Shown one piece after another: positions 10,753-20,892 of a DNA stretch of 64,000 bases (positions are counted from its first letter, which is position 1; every line of letters starts with the position of its first letter). Source of the DNA: Calamus simplicifolius (lineage: Eukaryota > Streptophyta > Magnoliopsida > Arecales > Arecaceae); contig UESW01001870.1 of NCBI GenBank assembly GCA_900491605.1, forward strand, positions 58,686-122,685. Reading direction: 5' to 3'. The notes beneath the pieces are model-generated. The model was given only the letters and a program-made list of their open reading frames with translations, was not told where the DNA came from and searched no databases. The translations under genes and the position numbers were made by a program.

Positions 10753-11363
10753 CGAGTATCATAGTCCGACCCCGGCTGATTATTGATTCTTTGACTGAGC
10801 TCCTCTAACCTGCGATCTTGCTCTTCCAGACGCTTTTGCATTCTGTCAGCTATACGTCCTCCTGTTGGTTCAGGAGAACTGGAAGGAGACTGGCGGCGCC
10901 ACCGACGATGATCCGCATATGGCTCCTTCCCCCGTCGTCGCCCAGCAGGTGGGCTGCTAGGGGAACAGGAGACAGAACGTGAACCATCCTCAGAGCCTTC
11001 AGAGCATCGCCTTCCAAGAGAATAAGAGTGAAGAGGCTTTGCCGGAGGAGATCTTCTTCGAGCCGATTGTCGGCTAACAGGAGTAGCTGACCTAGGTAAT
11101 AGAGGTGGCTCAGGCCGCAGGTGGGCTCCTCGAGAGTGATGCTCTTGCATCTGTCGAACTATCCCGACGAGAGTTTGAACTTGTTGGGTGAGGACCGATA
11201 ATGGATCCTGAGGAATAGCCGGAACCGGTGACGGTGGGGAAAGAACCGGAGAGCTTGGTTTCGCCGGCTGAGAAGGGCTAAGGGCTGCGAAATCATGGTT
11301 AGGAGGCGAAAGATGCCCCCCAGACCAATCAACGGGGTCTTCTTCTAGAGATCTGGAACTCAT
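10748..11363 (-). pseudogene. gag: Tat Gag N-terminal region (out of frame with the rest)
   Basis: Begins with ATG at 11363, 67 bases inside the 5' LTR boundary (MSSRSLEEDPVDWSGG). It is Ser/Pro/Arg-rich with short RRRSPP-like motifs and a possible short coiled coil (RMQKRLEEQDRRLEELSQRI) before the capsid-like domain. Near 10748-10752 a C run on the coding strand is one base short of keeping frame with PPLTRRIMEEPIP; this may be a mutation or a homopolymer sequencing error. The upstream start at 11447 lies inside the LTR and was not chosen. Confidence 0.75.
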
Positions 11364-11410
11364 GTTCGTGGAATCGTAGAACAGGTATGCCTCACCGCTC
11401 CGACGATGCC

Positions 11411-11430
11411 CCCTTCCTGGCGCGCCAATC
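11411..11430 (-). other. Primer-binding site of the Tat element
   Basis: Read on the minus strand, the bases just inside the 5' LTR are GATTGGCGCGCCAGGAAGG. A TGGCGCGCC start fits a tRNA 3' end complement, and similar sites occur in other plant Tat elements. I did not assign the tRNA. The LARD-like element at 24447-30733 has a degenerate version in the same place. Confidence 0.65.
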
Positions 11431-13990
11431 TGTTGATGCCGGATCACCAGATTTTTTGTTTATGGTTTTCAGGATCTCTTTTTTAGAAGGAAGAAGCAGC
11501 CCCCTCCCCTTCTCCTTCCTCCCTTTTATCCTTTTTCTCTTGTACGTGTTATTATTATTATTTTCTTTTGTTGTTTTAATTTTGGAAATCCACGTGTAGG
11601 ATAAGTGTTCATCTTGCATTACGTGGTCATTCGGTGATAATACTTAATAAGGATATTAAGAAACTTGCTCATGAAGACATCTTTTTCATGATGATCTTGA
11701 TTATCCCAAGGGAATGTCAGGGATAGTGGAGACGTCAGAGTGAGGGAAAAGGGATCTGGCTCTAAAATAGAGGTTCAATGTCTCCTTTTGGTGTTTGTCT
11801 TATGCGAACCATTTAAGGCGTGATGATGTTTAGTATTTCTCGATTTCTGTTCCGAATATGACGGTTTATCTCGTTTAATGGTTCTGACATGGGGATTATT
11901 CTTAAATTCTTTTTCTAGACTCTGGAGGCCGGACTGGGGGCCGCCCAGGACTGAGACTCTAGGGCCGCCTAGGCTCTGGAGGCCGCCCAAGACTGGGGCC
12001 GCCCAGGACTGGGGGCCGTCCAGACTCTAGGGGCGCCTAGGACCGGAGGCCGTCTAGACTCTAGGCCGCCCAAGACTGGGGGCCGCCCAGGACTGGGGGC
12101 CGTCCAGACTCCGCCTCCAGACTCTCTGACTTGGGGGCCGTCCAGACTCTAGGGGCCGCCTAGGGAGGCCGCCCAAGACTGGGGGCCGTCCAGACTCTAG
12201 GGGCCGCCTCTCTGGAGGCCGCCCAAGACTGGGGGCCGCCCAGGACTGGGGGCCGTCCAGACTCTAGGGGCCGCCTAGGACCGGAGGCCGTCTAGACTCT
12301 GGAGGCCGCCCAAGACTGGGGGCCGCCCAGGACTGGGGGCCGTCCAGACTCTAGGGGCCGCCTAGGACCGGAGGCCCTAGACTCTAGGCCGCCCAAGACT
12401 GGGGCCGCCCAGGACTGGGGGCCGTCCAGACTCTAGGGCCGCCTACTCTGGAGGCCGCCCAAGACTGGGGGCCGCCCAGGACTGGGGGCCGTCCAGACTC
12501 TAGGGGCCGCCTAGGCTCTGGAGGCCGCCCAAGACTGGGGGCCGCCCAGGACTGGGGGCCGTCCAGACTCTAGGGGCCGCCTAGGACTCTGGAGGCCGCC
12601 CAAGACTGGGGGCCGCCAGGACTGGGGGCCGTCCAGACTCTAGGGGCCGCCTAGGACCGGAGGCCGTCTAGACTCTAGAGGCCGCCCAAGACTGGGGGCC
12701 GCCCAGGACTGGGGGCCGTCCAGACTCTAGGGGTCGCCTAGGACCGGAGGCCGTTTAGACTCTAGAGGCCGCCCAAGACTAGGGGCCGCCCAGGACTGGG
12801 GGCCGCCCAGGACTGGGGGCCGTCCAGACTCTAGGGGCCGCCTAGGCTCTGAAGGCCGCCCAAGACTGGGGGCCGTCCAGACTCTAGGGGCCGCCTAGGC
12901 TCTGGAGGCCGCCCAAGACTGGGGGCCGCCCAGGACTGGGGGCCGTCCAGACTCTAGGGGCTGCCTAGGACCGGAGGCCGTCTAGACTCTAGAGGCCGTC
13001 CAGGACTGGGGGCCGCCCAGGACTGGGGGCCGTCCAGACTCTAGGGGCCGCCTAGGACCGGAGGCCGTCTAGACTCTAGAGGCCGCCCAAGACTAGGGGC
13101 CGCCCAGGACTGGGGGCCGTCCAGACTCTAGGGCCGCCTAGGCTCTGGAGGCCGCCCAAGACTGGTGGCCGCCCAGGACTGGGGGCCGTCCAGACTCTAG
13201 GGGCCGCCTAGGCTCTGGAGGCCGCCCAAGACTGGGGGCCGCCCAGGACTGGGGGCCGTCCAGACTCTAGGGGCCGCCTAGGCTCTGGAGGCCGCCCAAG
13301 ACTGGGGGCCGCCCAGGACTGGGGGCCGTCCAGACTCTAGGGGCCGCCTAGGACCGGAGGCCGTCTAGACTCTAGAGGCCGCCCAAGACTGGGGGCCGCC
13401 CAGGACTGGGGGCCGTCCAGACTCTAGGGGTCGCCTAGGACCGGAGGCCGTCTAGACTCTAGAGGCCGCCCAAGACTAGGGGCCGCCCAGGACTGGGGGC
13501 CGTCCAGACTCTAGGGGCCGCCTAGGCTCTGAAGGCCGCCCAAGACTGGGGGCCTTCCAGACTCTAGGGGCCGCCTAGGCTCTGGAGGCCGCCCAAGACT
13601 GGGGGCCGCCCAGGACTGGGGGCCGTCCAGACTCTAGGGGCCACTAGGACCGGAGGCCGTCTAGACTCTAGAGGCCGCCCAAGACTGGGGGCCGCCCAGG
13701 ACTGGGGGCCGTCCAGACTCTAGGGGCCGCCTAGGATCGGAGGCCGTCTAGACTCTAGAGGCCGCCCAAGACTAGGGACCGCCCAGGACTGGGGGCCGTC
13801 CAGACTCTAGGGCCGCCTAGGCTCTGGAGGCTGCCCAAGACTGGGGGCCGCCCAGGACTGGGGGCCGTCCAGACTCTAGGGGCCGCCTAGGCTCTGGAGG
13901 CCGCCCAAGACTGGGGGCCGCCCAGGACTTGGGTCGCCCAAGCTGCTTTTTATTTATTTGGTTTAACTATTTTGTTCATTATCTATATCA
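11431..13990 (-). repeat. Tat element 5' LTR (long form)
   Basis: Same termini as the 3' LTR (TGTTGATGCCGG and ATCTATATCA in plus orientation). It is 2560 bp long because the internal minisatellite is expanded. The outer 450 bp or so match the other LTR with few differences. Confidence 0.93.
11925..13945. repeat. Expanded GC-rich minisatellite with a 70-bp higher-order unit
   Basis: About 2 kb of the same 17-19 bp monomers seen at 1152-1945. From about 12450 on they are organised in higher-order units of exactly 70 bp (for example 13201 to 13271), mixed with longer units that carry an extra GGACCGGAGGCCGTCTAGACTC monomer. Regularity increases towards the 3' side, as expected when unequal exchange homogenises an array. 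Confidence 0.93.
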
Positions 13991-13995
13991 ATTAG
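13991..13995. repeat. Target-site duplication ATTAG (right)
   Basis: ATTAG follows the LTR end ATATCA and repeats the bases at 623-627. The continuation GATGTAAATCTATAAAACAA matches the uninterrupted sites after 42666 and 62418. Confidence 0.92.
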
Positions 13996-14766
13996 GATGT
14001 AAATCTATAAAACAATCTAGCGGCAGCTATGGAAGATGGTTTGATACCCATTATGAAATCCGAATTAGAAAAAATATGATCATTTTAATATATAAAATTT
14101 TATTTAACTCTAAGTTTAATTTTTTCTTTGCATCAATTTTATAAAGTCAAGTCGATGCAATATACAAATTTTTCTTCAATTGCTCCTAATAAAAATAATT
14201 TAAAATTACATTTTATATTATATAATAATGAATATATTATGCGATGATATAATAAGTAATTTGGCATGGGTGGATGATTTACTATTTCTAAAATTGATGG
14301 CCGTGCTAAATTAGCTGTGGCATTACGACACTACTTCAAAGGCCCACAGATGTTATAGTTACGAAGTGCAAGTATTTACATAAAATAATTACGTTGATAG
14401 CTATTAAAAATTTATCATTTAAGAAGCAAGAGTTCTTGTCCTGCAAATTACGGTTGTGGAATAACTTTTTCCATTCATGGCTATTGTTCTGTATAAGGTA
14501 TAATTCTTCCACATCTTTCCTTGTTGAATTTATTATCTAAAGTCTTTTCATGGTGAGAATAAATAATATTTTATTCACATCATCTTCTCGAAGGTACTCA
14601 AGCATTTATCTAGGTACATAGAAATTAACTTAATTTTAAAAACTTTTTTTTTTACAACGCAGATGTCTTCCAGTTGGTGCATCCCTGAGTCAAAGGGGGA
14701 AAAAAAATCCTTATACTCAAGGAAATAAATTTCGTATTTTTAAAATTAATTTAAGGATAGTCCGTT
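13996..14766. repeat. Unit U1 AT-rich spacer, no gene
   Basis: Matches 42667-43474 and 62419-63229 nearly base for base. U1 lacks about 36 bases after gtcctgcaaat near 14445 that both other units keep; the loss is bounded by a short direct repeat. I see no coding frame, RNA gene or mobile-element terminus. Confidence 0.7.
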
Positions 14767-16935
14767 TGTAACCCCAGCTTTAATTACGGACACATGGCAT
14801 CTAGGGAGTCCTGTTGTCGCTTAGGATGCTGGTTGGACATCTGGATTCCCGATAATTTCATGACCCGAAGGGTCACGTGGCGGTTTAAAAGGTGACGAAT
14901 GGTGACTCCCTCCTTCATCCTGGCAGACGTCTTCTTTAGGTAATCCTTCCTTGTCCATGCTAGATTAAGAGAGAGGAAGGGAGAGAGGATGAGAGAAGGA
15001 TCGGACCAGCAGCCGATCCGATCCTTGATTCGGGCCCGGCGGCATGCCCATCATCTTGCCGGGCCTGAGCTCTGGTCGGCAACCTCCACCGGTTCCGGGC
15101 GTGCATCCGGTTGAGGTCCGATCGGCCATGGTGGCCGGCCGTGCCACCAGCACTGTGCATCCCGTGCGGACAGAGAAAGAGAGAAAGAGAGGAAGAAAGA
15201 GAAAATTGGGGAAAGAGAGAAGGAGGGGAGCCGCAGCCGGCTCTAGTCCGGCCAACGGAGGCCGGACCGACTCCAATTTGGCCGGATTTGACGCTGGCAC
15301 AGTGAAGGTCGCGCGGGAGATGAAAGAGAGAAAGAGAGAGATGGAAAGAAATTAAATTAGAGAGAGTGGGGGGAGGCCGGCCGCGGCGGCGGCCGGCTCC
15401 GATCCGGCCAACGGCGGCCGGGCCACCTCCAATTTGGCCGACGGCGGCCCTGGCCGCCAGCACGGCTCTCGGCTCCTCTGTTTCAAAAGAAATAGAGGAG
15501 CTGGGTGATAGGAGTTTTTGGGCCATTTGGGCTGTCCAATCTTTGGGCCCTATTGGGCCGTTTCTGGAGCCCTTTTTGGGCAGGGTTTTGGGCCCTATAA
15601 TGGGCCAGAAAATGAAAAATAAAATTATGGCCCGAATCTAGGTTGATTCTAGTTTCTTGGGGTAATTTTGTTTCCCCATTTGGGCATTTATATTGGGAGT
15701 TATTCGAGCCCAAAGTTGGGCCCGTGGATTAGTTTGGGTAGAGTTGTAGGAGTCTTTTATTATTCAGATTTTAGAGATCTAATTATGAAAAATAATGCTG
15801 TAGGTGCCCAGTTGTCCAAGTAGCTAGTTTATCAATTTGGATTTGCTTATTAAGGTAAGTAAGCCAAATATAATAATTTCATAAATTATGTAATTGATAA
15901 ATTATTGTATTTATAGTTTTATGCATACTTATGAAATGGAGTTTTATTGAATATTTTGGAAATTAGAAAAATTGTACCATGATTCTATAATTGAATATTT
16001 GCTATAATAGCTGGTAATATTTGCAAAGTAATGGCTTATTATGTTTATGCCAATATGATATTATGATTATTTTAACTTTGCAAAGTGAATTGGTACTATT
16101 GATATATATATGCAATGGCTAAGAATGTACAAACCATTGTTTATCTGATATGAAAAGATTATGCTTATGATGATGCATGATGTGTGATATGCATATATAA
16201 TGATGACCCTGAATTATATTTATACGTGTCGCCGCGGTTCTCCTATGATATGGCATGTGGAGGCCACACACATCTAGAGGATGTGTGCTGATTGATTATG
16301 ATATGGCATGTGGAGGCCACACATTTAGAGGATGTGCTCTGATTGATTATGATGTGGCACGTGGAGGCCACACACATCTAGAGGATGTGCTCTGATTGAG
16401 GTGTTGTAGGGCCGTGGGACACATAAGATATAATATAACAATGATTATATAAACAGTGGGTTTATTTGTAATGCATATTCTGGTATTTATTGTATAAAGC
16501 TTTCAAATTATTTTGAGTTGATATGCTTGTTCTGATAGCATGATAAATGCATTTGAAATTGGAAGTTTTATAAAATATGACTTGAATATATCTTGATAAG
16601 ATATGATGATATGACTATTTTACATTATTATAGGCTTACTTATTGAGTGTGAGCTCATGTAAATCTCACCATGTTTTTTCAAAGCCTCAGGAATGAAGAA
16701 GGATTTTGGGGTTGATGGAGCTTCTAATTAAATAAAATAGTTCCACATTATTGATGTAACCCTGATGATGCTTGTATGTAGGGCTTGTAGCCCAAAACTC
16801 ATAATTATGGTTTGTAATAAAGTATGGATTTGGATTGACTTGTTATACCTATTGCCTTAAATTATTTGTTGTGTCAAATTTGGGGACGCCTTGCATGGGC
16901 GGGTTGTCACCCTAGCTCTTTGGGTCTAGGGTTTT
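14767..16935 (+). mobile_element. Diverged gypsy-type LTR (solo LTR or remnant), copy 1
   Basis: About 2.2 kb, resembling the Tekay LTRs (32419-34628, 38200-40393) in inverted orientation. Shared features in the same order are a GGCC-rich block with CT/GA-rich runs, GGGCCCTATAATGGGCC with GGCCCGAATCTAGGTTGATTC, the block around TTTGGGTAGAGTTG, a cluster of short tandem repeats, and GACGCCTTGCATG near the end. It starts TGTAACCC, comparable to TGTAATCCCC of the Tekay LTR. The last 40 bases differ and I could not fix the exact end. No pol sequence is attached. Frames inside it are chance. Confidence 0.65.
16244..16400 (+). repeat. Three tandem units of about 53 bp inside the LTR-like copy
   Basis: Units contain GATATGGCATGTGGAGGCCA and CATCTAGAGGATGTG. 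Three copies are present here and three, slightly shortened, at 44945-45095. The Tekay LTRs carry a different 15-16 bp tandem repeat at the equivalent position. Confidence 0.85.
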
Positions 16936-17275
16936 TTGGAGAAATAAGTCATTTAAATTCATTTTGATCCATTTTGCCAGCTTAAGATTTATTATTTTGT
17001 CATGCTTTAAATACATGCAGAATTCAATTATATCATATGTGCTATCGGGTCGTTCTTTTGGCCCGCATTTTTAACTGAGGAGCCCCCCATACCATATTTA
17101 AAAAATGGCATTTTTGCCCTTAAAATTTCAGGACCAAAATATCCCTCCCCCCTCCCCCCAAACAGCCCCCCTGAGCCCGTGGCCCCCCTGAGCCTCCCAA
17201 ACAGCCCCTGCGATCGTCCTCCCGCCTCCCACACTCTGGATTATCATTGGATCCTCGATTGAAGCAATTTGAACC
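16936..17275. other. 5' flank of the FAR1-OTU gene, C-rich
   Basis: Contains a C-rich stretch (17140-17225) with CCCCCCTGAGCC repeats and an A/T stretch before it. Its counterpart is 45651-46006. A Mutator terminal inverted repeat might lie here, but I found no inverted partner. No gene is visible. Confidence 0.4.
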
Positions 17276-17368
17276 TCAAGACAAGCAATTAATAATTTAT
17301 GAAGGTGCTACGGTCGAAAAGGTTAGTTTATATCTCCGTCTCCATTTTTTTTTTCCTGGTTCGTGCAT

Positions 17369-17650
17369 TGTTCGGCCCTGTGTGGCCGAACAGGTTAGCT
17401 CTGTTCGGCTGCAATAAGCCGAACAACTTAAATATGTTCGGCCCACTAGGGCCGAACAGAAGATCTATGTTCGGCCCACTAGTGCCGAACAGAAGAATTC
17501 TTTCTTCTGTTCAGATGAAGGAATTCTTTTGTTCGGCCCTATGTCGCCGAACAGAAATCTTCTGTTCGGCCACACAGGGCCGAAAGAAATCTGTTCGGCA
17601 CACAGGGCCGAACAGAAGATTTTTGTTCGGCCCTGAGTGGCCGAACAGAG
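17369..17650. repeat. Array of short palindromes in intron 1 (copy 1)
   Basis: Eight or nine imperfect palindromes about 24 bp long, with arms TGTTCGGCC and GGCCGAACA and loops of 4-8 bases, separated by AGAAGATCT-like spacers. One palindrome near 17396 has arms TGTTCGGCT and AGCCGAACA, where both arms changed and pairing is kept. The array sits wholly inside an intron with GT-AG ends. A stop-poor frame through it reflects the 24-base period. Confidence 0.85.
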
Positions 17651-18325
17651 TGTTTAATTTTTTTTTGTTTGATTAATAATGATTAGGGTTAAATTTATTA
17701 TTTGATCGTGCAGAACGATACTTCGACCGAATGCAGCGTGATTGGCTCCGATTGTGTAATGGATTACACAAATAAATTTACAACTTACGAGGTAAAATTT
17801 AATTGCACTTATTTTGTATTATTTGACTGAGCAATGTTTATAATTGTCTACCAATATAAAACTATTTATTTTATATATTCAAAAGTAGAGAAGAAATGTG
17901 TAATTGGTGTCGGGAAGTCAGAAAGAGGAATGGATTTGTTGTTATTATTAAAAAATCTGATTCGAGCAGCAATGTTAAGAAACCAAGAATTGTTTTTTCT
18001 TGCGAGAGGAGCGGTACTTGCAAAAGTAAACATATCAAGGAAAAAGGGATCAAAGACCAGGGCCAGTGGCACTAAGAAGTGTGGATGTCCTTTTGCCTTA
18101 AGAGGAAAGAAATTGGACACTGCAGATGATTGGATGTTAACGGTCATTTGCAGCGTGCACAATCATCCAGCTGCAAAGTATCTCGAGGGGCACTCATATG
18201 CGGGACGATTATCTAAGGAGGAGACTACAATACTAGTGAGATGACGAAGAGTTTAGTTCGGCCTAAGGATATTTTACCTGCGTTGAAGCAAAGGGATGCC
18301 CTCAATGTTATGACAATGAAGAGCC

Positions 18326-18500
18326 AGAACCATGCCGGTAAGAGCTGAAACCGTGTCGGTTCATGCCGGCATCTTCCGGACCCGTGCCGATGAGTACCGA
18401 ACGCATGCCGATATGTGAGGACGCGTGCTAGCAACTTTCGGACCCCGTGCCGATACGTGCCGGCACATGCCGGCACCTTTCGGACCCGTGCCATTTGTTA
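18326..18500. repeat. GTGCCGG-rich degenerate repeat replacing the transposase core (copy 1)
   Basis: Short units such as CCGTGCCGGTTCATGCCGGCA, CCGATACGTGCCGGCACATG and TTCCGGACCCGTGCC repeat with variable spacing, between the end of the FAR1-like exon and the intron before the OTU exon. Copy 2 (47057-47205) has the same motifs with different lengths. It is not recognisable as coding. Confidence 0.7.
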
Positions 18501-19437
18501 TTACAAAGTGAATGTTTCTGTTGCGTCTAATTCATTCTTTAATGGTTTGTAGGTTTCTCGTCAGCGAACCCGATCATATAATAAGCCAACAATTTTTATT
18601 GATCAAATTCCAGATGGGTTGAGGCCGATCATCCAACATACAAGGATGTTAAAGCTGACGGCAACTGCGGATTTAGAGCAATAGCTGACTTGCTGGGATT
18701 TGGAGAGGAGGATTGGCTCCGTATTAGGAAGGATTTATTGAACGAGTTGCAATGTCATTCAGAGCACTATCGTGCTTTATTTGTTGTCGAAGGGAGGTTT
18801 CAGGAGATTGAGCATGCATTATCATATTTTGATAATGCTCCACCTTTTGACCGGTGGATGACTATGCCGGATATGGGGCACGTTATAGCGTCCCGCTATA
18901 ACGTTGTCCTATACCACCTCTCCTTGCAACAATGTTTTACATTCCTACCTTTACGATCGGTGCCTCTTCCTCCTTTATCCCGCAAAGATATTGCAGTGGC
19001 GTTTGTTAATGGCAATCATTTTGTTGAGGTATTAATTGAACAACTCTTAATCATGCTTAAATGACTAATAATTCATTATGTTTACTAATTTATATATTTT
19101 GCAGGTGTTTATGTTACCGGGTCATCCTGTTCCCCCAATAGCAAGCAATTGGCACAAACATCATTTACCGTGTGCTTCCGGATGTATTTCTTCATATGAA
19201 TCTAGGATTCACGAGTTCAAACGAACGATCTCGTCGGATGTCATTATTAGCGAGACTATTGAGTTGTAAAGTCCTTTTGCTTGCAACAATCAATTTTGTA
19301 TAATGTATGACATATTAATATTAATTCAAAAGATTTTCATTAAAATTGAGCCGAAAGGAGTAATTTTCATTCAAATTTCAATGTCTGTTACAAAAAGATG
19401 CACTATGTGCTAACAGATACAAAATACATGAGGTACA

Positions 19438-20492
19438 TCAGGGATCCCCACCACGCTGTCGTCGATGCCTGTACTGCTGTGGCGATGCATGACTAGGGCC
19501 AGGAACATCAGGCTGAACAGGCTGCACCGTAGAGATATGCTGACCCTGCAACACATGTGCCATATGCGATATGACATCGTACATGTGCCTCCCCTGTGAG
19601 CAGAGCCTCCTCCGATCCATATCAAGTATGTCAGTGCAAAGGCCAAGCGCATCTGTAATACGCCAGCCTAGCACATCAGCATCAGCATCATCGGGACGTG
19701 ATCGGGAGTAGATATTGGATCGGCTCTCCGAAGGGTGAACAGCCAGATGCGTGATCCGAGAAAACCACTCCATAAATCCTGGTATGCAATCGGAGGGTCG
19801 GGACACCGGATGGCTCCTACTCGCTGTGCTCAGCAGGTGATCCTCCCACCTCTCCCTAACTGCTCATAGAAAATGTACCGATGCAGCATGAAGCTGTTAT
19901 CGATCCTCTGCTGGCTCGCTCAGGGGCCAGTGGCGCATGGGGGATCGTCTGTATCCTACCGAATGTTATAAAACCCTTTCAGGATGATAGGGTTCTACGA
20001 CATCCATGCACTTCAGGCAGCCACTGAAGAATGCAATATCAAGGAATGGACAATCATCCCGAATAAAATGATGGGGATCCCAAACTACCTGCAATATATT
20101 AAATCGTAATAAGATTGATAATGTATGATAAATTATATAAATACACAAGTGCATGATCTTATGGTACATACCTCATCCGCACTCAGTAAGTTCAATGACT
20201 CGTATAGAATCACTAAATGGTCCATCGTAACAGGGTGGAGTGCCGAGAGTCCATCGGTGTACGCGAGGCCTAGTATCAGTATAGTCTAAGGCTGGTGAGG
20301 AGTGAGAAAGGGAAAATGCTCATAAATTCATTCATGGAGAAGTGTCATATATCCATTGATCTGTCTAACAGATGCCTTAGACGCGATCCCCAACCGCCTG
20401 GACAAGGACCATCCGCCTCATCATCATCAACATCCATAGCTGGGATGTCCTCGGCTGCTGTCTCATCTGGGGGCATGGTGCAACAAGATCCT
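19438..20492 (-). pseudogene. Plant mobile domain (PMD, MAIN-like) pseudogene, runs into the gap
   Basis: On the minus strand, segments read YTDGLSALHPVTMDHLVILY, then an intron with GTATGT and TTGCAG ends (about 20171-20094), then VVWDPHHFIRDDCPFLDIAF and VVEPYHPERVL, then FMEWFSRITHLAVHP and a Gln/His/Arg-rich tail ending at 19438-19440. This is the C-terminal arrangement of plant PMD proteins, many of which travel in Mutator-like elements. A stop follows PERVL and other frame changes are present, so it is not functional. The N-terminal part is lost at the N gap and the copia LTR. It ends only about 170 bp from the convergent OTU gene stop, which suggests both genes belonged to one element. 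U2 lacks this segment. Confidence 0.6.
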
Positions 20493-20728
20493 NNNNNNNN
20501 NNNNNNNNNNNNNNNNNNNNNNNNNNNNNNNNNNNNNNNNNNNNNNNNNNNNNNNNNNNNNNNNNNNNNNNNNNNNNNNNNNNNNNNNNNNNNNNNNNNN
20601 NNNNNNNNNNNNNNNNNNNNNNNNNNNNNNNNNNNNNNNNNNNNNNNNNNNNNNNNNNNNNNNNNNNNNNNNNNNNNNNNNNNNNNNNNNNNNNNNNNNN
20701 NNNNNNNNNNNNNNNNNNNNNNNNNNNN
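20493..20728. other. Assembly gap (236 N)
   Basis: Unknown bases. The gap hides the 5' side of the PMD pseudogene and the start of the copia 5' LTR, so no target-site duplication can be read for that element. Confidence 1.
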
Positions 20729-20892
20729 TGTACCTAAGTTTTGGCTTCCGGATTGTACCTTGAAGTTTTGGCTTTCGAATTATACGCTTGTGGTCCAATG
20801 AATATACTCTGCCACACACATAAATATTATTTTTATATATATATATATATATATTCTTAGTTGCAAGTACATAGAAATCATTTTCAATAACA
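20729..20892 (+). repeat. Copia element 5' LTR, 3' portion (copy 1)
   Basis: Matches the end of the U2 5' LTR (48340-48548) and the end of the 3' LTR: GTACCTTGAAGTTTTGGCTT, AATATACTCTGCCACAC, a TA-rich run, then TTGCAAGTACATAGAAATCA, ending TTTTCAATAACA. TAACA is the inverse of the LTR start TGTTA. The rest of the LTR is in the gap. Confidence 0.8.

Larger units (their letters stand above)
628..13990 (-). mobile_element. Tat-lineage Ty3/gypsy LTR retrotransposon with an opposite-strand gene
   Basis: A structurally complete element: 3' LTR 628-1992, polypurine tract, plus-strand gene 2346-4655, tandem array about 5038-5863, gag-pol on the minus strand 11363-5934, primer-binding site, 5' LTR 11431-13990, and ATTAG duplications on both sides. 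Domain order on the minus strand is Gag, protease, reverse transcriptase, RNase H, a second (archaeal-type) RNase H, then integrase. A second RNase H before integrase and an extra gene opposite to pol are recognised traits of the plant Tat group (Ogre, Grande and Retand relatives). Gag-pol carries three single-base frameshifts, so this copy is probably not autonomous. The LTRs are unequal (1365 and 2560 bp), mainly because the internal minisatellite has different copy numbers. Confidence 0.93.
17276..19269 (+). pseudogene. FAR1-type / OTU-domain Mutator-derived gene, copy 1 (decayed)
   Basis: Five exon remnants: 17276-17321, 17714-17791, about 17875-18325, 18553-19028 and 19105-19269 (stop TAA). 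The N-terminal part has a FAR1-like zinc region (CNWCREVRKRNGF, CERSGTCKSKH, CGCPF, VHNHPA). The C-terminal part is an OTU cysteine-protease domain with DGNCGFRA (catalytic Cys) and VNGNHFVEV (His), ending SETIEL. Known relatives carry a MULE transposase between these parts; here that core is absent and a GTGCCGG-rich stretch lies in its place. Lesions: no start ATG, loss of the acceptor AG before exon 3 (TATATA where copy 2 has TATAGATA), an extra G near 18041, a lost base near 18241 giving an early stop, and a lost base near 18645 before the catalytic Cys. Introns keep GT-AG ends elsewhere. Origin in a Mutator-like element is inference from the family. Confidence 0.8.

Noticed and set aside
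15044..15355. Arg/Glu-rich plus-strand frames around 15.1 kb and 43.8 kb
   Set aside because: Produced by GAGAGA/AGAAAG simple sequence inside the LTR-like copies.
14960..15526. 188-codon minus-strand frame in the LTR-like copy
   Set aside because: Composition shadow of a GA/GGCC-rich block. Copies 2 and 3 break it in different ways and no homologue is known to me.
16936..17100. Possible Mutator terminal inverted repeat before the FAR1-OTU gene
   Set aside because: No inverted partner near 19270-19440 or in U2, and no 9-bp duplication could be read.
17299..17676. 125-codon frame with periodic FGPLGPNRR-like peptide
   Set aside because: It is the translation of the palindrome array. Gene structure on both sides (GT-AG ends, exon phases, family similarity) puts it in an intron.
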